A program made the translations under genes and the position numbers. A stretch of 64,000 nucleotides of DNA, from contig JAKZAP010000021.1 in NCBI GenBank assembly GCA_023053575.1, positions 9,734,212-9,798,211 on the forward strand, written 5' to 3'. The stretch comes from Branchinecta lynchi (lineage: Eukaryota > Arthropoda > Branchiopoda > Anostraca > Branchinectidae). Within the stretch, counting starts at the first letter, position 1; each line of letters opens with the position of its first letter. The notes under the pieces were generated by a model that was not told the DNA's origin, searched no databases, and saw only the letters and a list, made by a program, of their open reading frames with translations. Positions 51,212-64,000 of this stretch are shown here, piece by piece.

Positions 51212-52285
51212 ATGGCACTTGGAAGTGCCATATACCGATCACTTTTCGGTCGGTCGGTCGGTCTGTCTGCCAGGAAACTAACCTCGAGTTAGGGTACTTC
51301 CAGATGTGCTAGGACGATGAAACTTGGCAGGCGTATTAGGGACCCTACCAAACTAACTTGGAAATAATCACTTCCCCGATTCAACCACCATGGAAGGAGT
51401 GGAGGGAGGGGGAATCTGGAATATTGACGCATTTTTATTTTTGAATGGGGAATCGGATCTTAATGAAACTTGATATTTGGAAAGACCTCCTGTCTCAAAT
51501 GTCACACTTCACGTCCGGAATGGATCCGGTCACTATGGGGAGAGCTGGAGGGGGGGTGGGGACCAGAAACGGTGTGTCATATTTAGAGTGGATGGATCGG
51601 GATGAAACTTGGTGGGGAGAACAAGCACAAGCCCCAGATACATAGTTGACAAGACCGGATCGGATCCGAGCACTGTGGGGGGAGTTGGAGGAAGGGTTCC
51701 CGGATTCCGGTGATCCCGTCTTAAGATGCTTACACATGAGCTAGGACGGTGAAACTTGATAGGCATTAGGGACCCGACCAGACGAACTTGGTAACAGTCA
51801 CTACCCGATCCGACCACCGTGGGGGAGTGGATGGAGGGGGAATCCGGAATATTGATGGATTCTAGCGTTTGAACGTGGAATCGGATCTTGATGAAACTTG
51901 ATATTTGGAAAACCTCGTGTATCAGATGTCACACTTCAAGTCCGGAATGGATCTGGTGACTTTGGGGGGAGTTGGAGGGGGGAACCCGAAATCGTATGAC
52001 ATGTTAACGTGAACGGATCGGGATGAAATTTGGTGGGGAGAACAAGAACAAGCCCTAGATACATAGTTGAAAAGAACGGACCGGATCCAAGCTGGAATTC
52101 CAGCTTGAGCCTGAAGAGGACCCTTGCCAAGAAGGGCCGAAATATAGCTCGAATAAAATGTAGCTGGCTTATATGTTTTGCACCGTCAAATATGATTCGC
52201 AATCAGCTTGGGCTGAAGGACTATCTCTATCGTCATTCTTATTTACCAAGTCTTGTAAGTGCCTAATGAGCTTCCAGCTCTTGTT
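51212..52285 (+). mobile_element. GGCACTTG-family element, carrying a hammerhead mini-element
   Basis: It starts with the hairpin ATGGCACTTGGAAGTGCCAT and GGTCGGTCGGTCGGTC. It contains paired modules (GATGAAACTTGATATTTGG and GGATCGGGATGAAA, with GGAGTTGGAGG), and ends AAGTGCCTAATGAGC and a TTCCAGCTC hairpin before TTGTT. A mini-element with a hammerhead core sits at about 52089-52235. Confidence 0.6.
52105..52153 (+). ncRNA. Candidate hammerhead ribozyme, complete core with A at cleavage site
   Basis: TTGAGC (stem I) precedes CTGAAGA at 52111-52117, stem II GGACCCTT/AAGGGCC, GAA at 52139-52141, ATAT, then A at the cleavage position (52146). GCTCGAA completes stem I with four Watson-Crick pairs plus a G-U and an A-U pair. 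An NUA cleavage triplet is permitted but usually slower than NUC. It lies in a mini-element whose 3' part reads CAGCTTGGGCTGAAGG. Confidence 0.6.
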
Positions 52286-52644
52286 GAAGTGCCGATGTTA
52301 GGTTCCGAATTTTGGACCCATAAAATATTATGGAGATAACAATACTGTTGAAGAGGTGTAGTTTAATTCTTAGCGTGAATCTACTGCTCTTCCAAATCTT
52401 GGAGAGTTTCTTTAACGTAGATCCAGCAATCAGGGGCGTCCCGAGCCTTTCTTCATGGGGGGGGGGGCGCTCCTGGGTAAAATTGGCCGAATCAGTACAT
52501 GATTTTTACTTAATTTATTAAAAAGAATTGTAAAACACAGTGAGTTGCCTTCATGATGCTACAACGCAAAAAGTTGCGGGTATATACAAACAAGTCCAAA
52601 GAGAAAAATTGGCGCGTTTTCACGCTTTTCGGCTACTGTTTGTT

Positions 52645-53665
52645 TTTGGGATCCCAAAACGTAAGTGGAGGGATACCTATGACATCGCAAAAGTTGTCCG
52701 TCCGTCCGTCTGTAAGCACGATAACTCTCGAAGGGAATGAGATATTTTGATGAAACTTGGTGTGAGGACTCTTTGGGTCAGGGTAAGTTCAAGTTCGTAG
52801 ATGGGCTCTGTAGCTCTATATTTGGGGGTTGAGGAGGGGTTTCAGATGAAGGGACAAACAAAATATTTTTAAACAGCTAATGTGATAGTCGATTACGGGG
52901 TAAGAAGACATGCTGAGCACGATGGCGAAAATCATTTTCTCACCGGACAAGTATAGTTCGTCGCGAATCTGGCAAAAACCGGAAAGTTTATTGAAAGTAA
53001 AAGTTTCATTTGAAGTTGATTAAATGTTTAATTTAGGGGTAAGAAGAAGAAAAATTTCTCGCTGGACAAGTAGTTCGTCTGGAATCCGGCAAAAACCGGA
53101 AAGTTGGTTAAAAGTAAAAGTTTCGTTTGAAGTTGATTATATGTTTGATTTAGGGGTAAGAAGACTTGCTGAAAAAATTTTCTCGCCTAACAACTAGTTC
53201 ACCTGGAATCCGGCCAAAACCGGAAAATATGTTAAAAGCAAAAGTTCTATATGAAGTTGATTAGATGATAGATTTAAGGGTAAGAAGAGACGCTGAGTCT
53301 GTATAAGACAATTATTTTTTACCCGGACATATAATTAGTCCGGAATCCGGTTGTACCCGCATTTTTTTTTAAGTCAAAGTTTGATTAATGTTGATTAGAT
53401 GTTCTATATAGGGATAAGGAGATACGCTGGATTCGTTTGTGAATATTCTTTTTTGCTGGACTAGTAGGGTGAAACCGCAAATTTGGAGGAAGTAAAACGA
53501 AGTTTCGGTCAGTATGGTCAAAATAGATATGGCTTATAGAGGTATAGATAGATAGATAGATAGATATAATATCTGAATTCATTTTTTTCTGATGATTAGC
53601 CTGGCGAAGACTGGATCTGGCGAATTGTCTGGATCAAATCTTAGATTTTTGGGATCCCATCGACA
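52645..53665 (+). mobile_element. GGATCC-family element, both ends
   Basis: It runs from TTTTTGGGATCCCAAAACG to TTTTTGGGATCCCATCGACA and CCTTTGG. It has seven degraded CCGGAATCCGG units and a GATAGATAGATAGATA microsatellite near its 3' part. The end is duplicated by the tandem repeat at 53559-54050. Confidence 0.7.
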
Positions 53666-54050
53666 CCTTTGGAAGGAATAAATTCAAGACACGCTACTAC
53701 CATCATCACTTAAAGGTAAACATAACTTTTTAAAAGTCAGTGAATCTAATAAAATAGAAAAACGAGATTTTTTTTTTTCTTGATCAGCTAGGTAGATATA
53801 GATAGATAGATATAATATCTGAACTCGTTTTTTTCTGATGATTAGCCGCGAAGACTGGATCTGGCGAAGACAAGACCCAATTGTCTGGATCAAATCTTAG
53901 ATTTTTGGGATCCCATCGACACCTTTGGAAGGAGTAAATTCAAGACATGCTACTACCATCGTCACTTAAAGGTAAACATAACTTTTTAAAAGTCAGTGAA
54001 TCTAATAAAATAGAAAAACAAGATTTTTTTTTTTTTTCTTGATCAGCTAG
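53559..54050. repeat. Tandem duplication, about 246-bp period
   Basis: GATGATTAGCC at 53591 recurs at 53837. The whole stretch from the GATAGATAGATA tract through GGGATCCCATCGACACC, GCTACTACCATC, AAAGTCAGTGAATC and the T run to CTTGATCAGCTAG is repeated once with few changes. It includes the 3' end of the GGATCC-family element plus flanking DNA and part of a hammerhead element. Confidence 0.85.
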
Positions 54051-54282
54051 TTACGCCACCAAGATGATGTGCGAGTTATTGTGGTGGATTTTATGATTTA
54101 GTTGTGTGTTTTTTTCGCTGAGGACGGTTGCCGGAAGTGCAACCGAAATATCCGAAATTGTATTTATCCCTCGCACATCATCTTGGAGGGGTAACTTAGC
54201 TGATCAAGAAAAACCCCGAAAATCTCGTTTTTCTATTTTATTTGAAATGAATGGTCAGCTTGGCTTCAAACCTTACATTCGC
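54005..54282. mobile_element. Palindromic hammerhead mini-retroelement (278 bp), 11-bp target duplication
   Basis: CAGTGAATCTA flanks it at 53994-54004 and 54283-54293. The arms of about 70 bases (AATAAAATAGAAAAAC... CTTGATCAGCTA...CCAAGATGATGTGCGAG and the reverse complement CTCGCACATCATCTTGG...) enclose a central hammerhead-like motif. It is a different sequence family from 41705 but has the same architecture. No ORF. Confidence 0.78.
54113..54157 (+). ncRNA. Candidate hammerhead ribozyme in the palindrome centre
   Basis: TTTCG (54113-54117) precedes CTGAGGA, then a 6-7 bp stem II (GGTTGC/GCAACC) with a CGGAAGT loop, GAAATATC and CGAAA (54153-54157) pairing perfectly with TTTCG. One extra C lies between the CTGAGGA core and the stem II closing pair. 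That deviation makes activity uncertain. Confidence 0.5.
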
Positions 54283-54512
54283 CAGTGAATCTAGTCTGTG
54301 ACTGGTTCAAACACTCTAAAGATACGTTTCAAAATGGCGGAGATGAATTTTTCCATCTCAACTATCCTACGTTTTCAGCATCTTTTCTTCACAATTTTGA
54401 CCGTAAGACCGTCTTATTATCGGCGTTATTACCAGGTGTGACGATATAGGGGCCCGGCATTAAGTCGGCTAGTTGTACTCAAAGATTTCGGAAATTAAAG
54501 AGATGCTGGATG

Positions 54513-54684
54513 CAATGCCGTATCCAGGGGGGGGGGGCGGGCTGACTCCCCCCCCCCGTCGAAACATACAAAAATAATCATTTTATTCCTTCTGAATTAT
54601 GTCTTTTTTGTATTTTCTTGTACTTTTTAGTCCGACCCTCAGGGCACCCCCCCCCCCCCAAATAGATTCCTGGATAGGGGCTTG
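54513..54684. mobile_element. Complete hAT-like MITE (172 bp) with 8-bp target duplication
   Basis: It starts CAATGCCGTATCCAGG and ends CCTGGATAGGGGCTTG, with GCTGGATG on both sides (54505-54512 and 54685-54692). The interior has the G and C runs and the AAAATAATCATTTT core of the MITE at 14372 in reverse. Confidence 0.85.
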
Positions 54685-54717
54685 GCTGGATGGGAGGTCG
54701 CATTGCGGTAGCTCTCT

Positions 54718-55325
54718 TAAAATACACGTCGCACTATTTACTGTTTCTGTTCCAGCTTTCAAAACTATTTGAACACTGTAAAATCAGGCACTTCTTTAAA
54801 TAAATTATCCACGGCTTTGGCTGTTTTAAGCCTTTTCCCAAGCCCATTGACTTCTAGCAAACATTCGACAAAATTTAGATAACCGGTTTCACGCATCAAT
54901 AGCGTGATACGCGAACACTCACCGTGAGCATAACGGGCACGGAAAACAGTGAATCGTGGCAAGAGCAACGATTACTGAGGTACCGTTAGAGGGCTTAGAA
55001 TGTAACATATTAAATTCGGGTCTTTGGGGTCGAGAATTAATTAACACAGTTACGGAAGCTGGCATAATAGGCATGCAGGCCCTTCAAGAAATCAAGAGAA
55101 TGGAATTTAATCCTCAACGCTCAAACTAATGGGAAGGGATTGCAGTTTTTGTACCATCTAGTCACTGCTTCTGTTTCTACTGAAGTATTGTCGTCTAAAT
55201 ACGTAGATGGCGGTCTTGCGCGATTTTAAGATCGCCACAGCACCGCACCCACATTTCAATGAAGAAAGGAAAAAATCAACAAAAATAAATGACCTGTGCT
55301 TTGAACCTGTGATTTAGATTTGGAA
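54718..55325. other. Region upstream of Rac1: decayed TTAA MITE, then 5' flank/UTR
   Basis: 54718-55088 is a decayed copy of the MITE family at 41140 (ACGTCGCACTATTTACTG, GGCTGTTTTAAGCC). From about 55190 the sequence (GTCGTCTAAATACG, ATGGCGGTCTTGCGCG) is unique and probably contains the Rac1 promoter and 5' UTR. No TATA box stands out. An out-of-frame ATG lies in this part (about 55209), so the exact transcript start is unknown. Confidence 0.4.
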
Positions 55326-60331
<5,006 letters not shown>

Positions 60332-60572
60332 TAAGACATATTATTTTCGAAACACAACTTGCAGCCATATTTTATATTCCAATACTAAAATGCGTGACCT
60401 TTCTTAAAACTCTACCGATTTCTCACACCCACGCCCGCTCTTTCAGCCACACTCGGCACCCGTGGCTTTGACGAGAATCACAAAAAAACTTGCATGACCG
60501 GTATTCCTGACCAGTGAGCTCCTTGGGAGCAATATGCGGGATCCTGCGTAGCCTAAACAAGAGCTAGATGCT

Positions 60573-60730
60573 GCCAATGCAAAAATTAGCATAGTTCTGA
60601 TAGTGTTAATAAAATGACATGCGAATTCCGGACCCTCGAAATTCTTTACATGCCAATGAAAAAATTAGCACAGTTCTGATAGTGTTAATAAAATGACATG
60701 CGAATTCCGGACCCTCGTAATTCTTTACAT
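60573..60730. repeat. Two-copy tandem repeat, 79-bp unit
   Basis: GCCAATGNAAAAATTAGCA to ATTCTTTACAT starts at 60573 and again at 60652 with about three differences. It lies in Rac1 intron 3. Confidence 0.9.
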
Positions 60731-61119
60731 GATGACAATGACCTCTTTAAGTAATATTTGTCTTTGTTATCTATTAGCCATCTGTCTCTGCCATGAAGTT
60801 AGTCGCTGTCGTTTAATAATAATAATAGTATAACTGCAGTAAAAAGGCTTTCGCCTCTATTGAAATATTTTGAAATCGAATGAACGGATTTATGATTTTG
60901 GATGTAAAAATAATTGTAGTATTGTTATGACGAGTCCTGTAAGTTTTAGTTATACCTAGTTGACCTCCATTACACGGAAGACCTGGGGATCCGAAAACAT
61001 ATAATTATTATTTGTTGTTGCTATGTATTAAGTTATTTTTGTGTTTTCATGTGGGACATACTGTGGGCTAAATAAAATATTTGCAATTTGTATGAGTGAA
61101 TATAATCAGCCATATATAC

Positions 61120-61195
61120 AAATTTGAGGGTGCAGAACGGATACGTCAGCTGAATTGTATTAGCTATATTTTGCCCTTCTTGAAATATACACTTG
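61120..61195 (-). mobile_element. Hammerhead mini-element fragment
   Basis: It contains AACGGATACGTCAGCTGAAT, then AGCTATATTTTGCCCTTCTT. On the minus strand this gives the AAGAAGGGC half of stem II and a damaged GAAATATAGCT (AAAATATAGCT). The CTGANGA half is absent, so it is a dead truncated copy in Rac1 intron 3. Confidence 0.45.
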
Positions 61196-62029
61196 TCAGA
61201 AGTTTCATAACAGATGACACAATCATGCAAAGTTTCAACAGAGAACACTTGGGATGGAATATGTTGTGGTTTTGAAAACGTTATGCATTAAATGTTATTT
61301 AACATTGCCAACAGAAATCGAAAAACCACCGAAAAATCGCCGAAAAATCATCAGCTGAATTTTCCGATATCACGCAGACAAACAAAAAATTTAGTTGATG
61401 CTTTTTCGGCGCTTTTTGGGATCCCAAAACGCAAGTGGAGGGATACCTATGACATTGCAAAAATGTCCGCCTGTCCGTCTGTAAGCACGATAACTCTCGA
61501 AGGCAAAGAGATATTTTGATGAAACTTGGTGTGAGGATTCATTGGGTCAAGGGTAAGGTAAGGTAACAGCTAATGTGACAATCGATTACGGGGTAAGAAG
61601 GCATGCTGAGCACGATAGTGAAAACCATTTTCACGCCGGACAAGTAGTTCGTCCGGAATCCGGCAAAAACCGTAAAATTGGTTTAAAGTAAAAGTTTTAT
61701 TTGAAGTTGATTAAAATGGTCGGTTTAGGGGTAAGAAGACATGCTGAACACGATGGTGAAAACAATTTTCTCGCCGAACATGTAGTTAGTCCGAAATCCG
61801 GTGAAAACCGGAAAGTTGGCTAAAAGTAAAAGTTTAATTTGAAGTTGATTAAATGTTTGATTTATGGGTAAAAAGACATGCAGAAGACGATGGTGAAAAA
61901 TCATTTTCTCGCGGGACAACTAGTTCGCCCGGAATCCGCCAAAACCGGAAAATTTGCTAAAAGCAAAAGTTCGATTAGATGACAGATTAAGGGGTAAGAA
62001 GAGAGGCTGAGTCGGTATATGACAATGGT

Positions 62030-63766
62030 TTTTGGGATCCCAAAACGTAAGTGGAGGGATACCTATGACATCGCAAAAGTTGTCCGTCTGTCCGTCCGTC
62101 CGTCTGTCCGTCCGTCTGTCCGTCCGTCTGTAAGCACGATAACTCTCGAAGGGAATGAGATATTTTGATGAAACTTGGTGTGAGGGTTCGTTGGGTCGTC
62201 GGACCAGTCAAGTTCGTAGATGGGCTTTGTAGCTCTACATTTAGGGGTGGGGGAGGGGATTCAAATTAAGGGACAAACAAAATATTTTGAAACAGCTATT
62301 GTGATAGTCGATTATGGGGTAAGAAGACATGCTGAACGCGATGGTGAAAACCATTTTGTCATCGGACAAGTATTTCGCCCGGAATCCGGCCCAAACCGGA
62401 AAGCTTGTCAAAATTAAAAGCTTGTCAAAAGTTTGTTGAAAGTAAAAGTTTTATTTGAAGTTGATTAGATGTTCGATTTAGGGGTAGGAAGACATGCTGA
62501 AGACTATGGTGAAAATTATTGTCTCGACGGACAAGTATTTCGCCCGGAATCCGGCCCAAACCGGAAAGTTTGTTGAAAGTAAAAGTTTTATTTGAAATTG
62601 ATTAGATGTTCGATTTAGGGGTAGGAAGACATGCTGAAGACGATGGTGAAAACTATTTTCTCGACGGACAAGTATTTCGCCCGGAATCCGGCCCAAACCG
62701 GAAAGTTTGTTGAAAGTAAAAGTTTTATTTGAAGTTGATTAAATGTTCGATTTAGAGGTAGGAAGACATGCTGAAGACGATGGTGAAAACTATTTTCTCG
62801 ACGGACAAGTATTTCGACCGGAATCCGGCCCAAACCGGAAAGCTTGTTGAAAGTAAAAGTTTTATTTGAAATTGATTAGATGTTCGATTTAGGGGTAGGA
62901 AGACATGCTGAAGACGATGGTGAAAACTATTTTCTCGACGGACAAGTATTTCGCCCGGAATCCGGCCCAAACCGGAAAGTTTGTTGAAAGTAAAAGTTTT
63001 ATTTGAAGTTGATTAAATGTTCGATTTAGAGGTAGGAAGACATGCTGAAGACGATGGTGAAAACTATTTTCTCGACGGACAAGTATTTCGACCGGAATCC
63101 GGCCCAAACCGGAAAGCTTGTCAAAATTAAAAGTTTATTTGGAGTTGATTAGATGTTCGATTTAGGGCAAGAAGACATGCTGAACACTTATGTGAAAACA
63201 AGTTTCTACCCGGACATGTAGTTCGTCCGGAATCCAGCCAAAACCGGAAAACTGTTGGAAGTCAAAGTTTTATTTCTAGTTGATTAGATAAGCGATTTAG
63301 GGGTAAGAAGAGATGCTGAGTCCCTGTATGACAATCGTATTTTACCCGGATATATAGTTCGACCGGAATCCGGCTGGAATCGGAAAATTTGTTATAAGCT
63401 AAATTTCTATTTGAAGTTGATTAGATGTTCATTACTGGGGAAAGAAGATACCCTGATTTCGTGTTTGAGCTTTCTTTTTTCGCCGGACAAGTAGTTCTGG
63501 AGTTCGGCCGGAACCGGGAAATTGACAGAAGTGGCAGGAAGTTTTCGTCAAAACAGATATGACTTATAGGGGTAAACACACATGCTGAATCCAGATCTGA
63601 ACTTGGTTTTCTCAGGTGATTAGCTATTTGGCCTTAATCTGTTTCTGAATTTTAATTGTAAAAATGTTCAAGGAGTCTGGCGAAGACAAGATCTGGCTAA
63701 GACAAGACCCAGTTGTCTGGATCAGATATTGAATTTTTGGGATCCCATCGAAACCTTTGGTCTTGT
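62030..63766 (+). mobile_element. GGATCC-family element (inner copy), complete
   Basis: It runs from TTTTTGGGATCCCAAAACG, through GTCCGTCYGTCC repeats, CGAAGGGAATGAGATATT, GGTGGGGGAGGGG and the 137-bp array (62430-63120), to TTTTTGGGATCCCATCGAAA and CCTTTGGTCTTG. At 1.74 kb it is the longest copy here. No Rep, helicase or transposase ORF is present, so it is non-autonomous. Confidence 0.8.
62430..63120 (+). repeat. 137-bp tandem array with alternating unit types
   Basis: Five units follow at 137-base steps (62478, 62615, 62752, 62889 and the unit before 63107 mark the ladder). Units alternate between two variants: one with GCCCGGAATCCGG and GAAATTGATTAGATG nearby, the other with GACCGGAATCCGG and GAAGTTGATTAAATG. 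The effective period is therefore 274 bp. The 72-codon open frames in each unit are out of phase with one another and are not genes. Confidence 0.88.
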
Positions 63767-64000
63767 TTACCCGGACATATAATTATTCCGGAATCCGGTT
63801 GTAACCGGATTTTTTATAAGTCAAACTTTTATTCAGAGTTGATCAGATGTTCTTTATAGGATAAGGAGATACGCTGGTTTTGTTTCTGATTTTTTTTTTT
63901 TTTGCTGGACTAGTAGTTCGGTCGGAAATCGGCAGGAAGTCTCGGACAGTATCGTCAAAATAGATATGGCTTATAGAGGTATATCTGAACTTGGTTTTCT

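Larger units (their letters stand above)
61409..64000 (+). mobile_element. GGATCC-family element (outer copy), interrupted and running off the window
   Basis: It starts CTTTTTGGGATCCCAAAACG. Family boxes and about four CCGGAATCCGG units reach 62028, where a second copy (62030-63766) is inserted. The outer copy resumes at TACCCGGACATATAATTATT and continues past the window end. The site without insertion can be seen at 53318-53345 (TTTTACCCGGACATATAATT). Confidence 0.72.

Overview
The window is animal (metazoan) nuclear DNA. Two conserved protein genes with spliced exons anchor it: the C-terminal half of ecdysoneless (ECD, 9612-37316, + strand, six exons in perfect phase) and the 5' half of a Rac1-type small GTPase (55326-60259 and beyond, + strand, three exons seen). 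The large introns, dense repeats, LINE and Penelope-like remnants and MITEs suggest an invertebrate, but the host phylum cannot be fixed from this sequence. No bacterial-type operons, CRISPR arrays or convincing tRNA/rRNA genes were seen.

Layout. 1-6612 is a near-identical copy of 19240-25880. It stops exactly at a 100-N gap (6613-6712), and it carries an out-of-order, frameshifted copy of an ECD exon. This looks more like an unmerged alternate contig than a biological duplication. 6713-37316 holds the ECD exons at 9612-9816, 17414-17564, 19557-19744, 27892-27999, 33282-33391 and 37131-37316. The intervening introns are full of transposon debris. 37317-55325 is an 18-kb intergenic stretch made almost entirely of nested mobile elements. 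55326-64000 is Rac1 with exons 1-3; its remaining exons lie beyond the window.

Repeat layers. (1) A 'GGATCC-family' element has ends marked by the palindrome GGGATCCC. It carries a (GTCC)n microsatellite and CCGGAATCCGG-rich tandem units of about 137 bp. It inserts at T-rich sites without target duplication and resembles Helentron-type non-autonomous elements. (2) A 'GGCACTTG-family' has hairpin ends and poly-G tracts. (3) hAT-like MITEs have 8-bp target duplications. (4) MITEs occur at TTAA sites and at TA sites. (5) LINE ORFs include one almost intact endonuclease/reverse transcriptase with one homopolymer frameshift and one nested insertion. (6) Most striking is a set of 90-280 bp palindromic elements with 8-14 bp target duplications. 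Several contain hammerhead-ribozyme cores. A remnant resembling a Penelope-like endonuclease C-terminus lies close by, so they are probably terminal-repeat derivatives of Penelope-like retroelements.

ECD and Rac1 are independent housekeeping-type genes; nothing in the sequence suggests co-regulation. All coordinates and alignments were read by eye, so repeat edges are usually good to a few bases.
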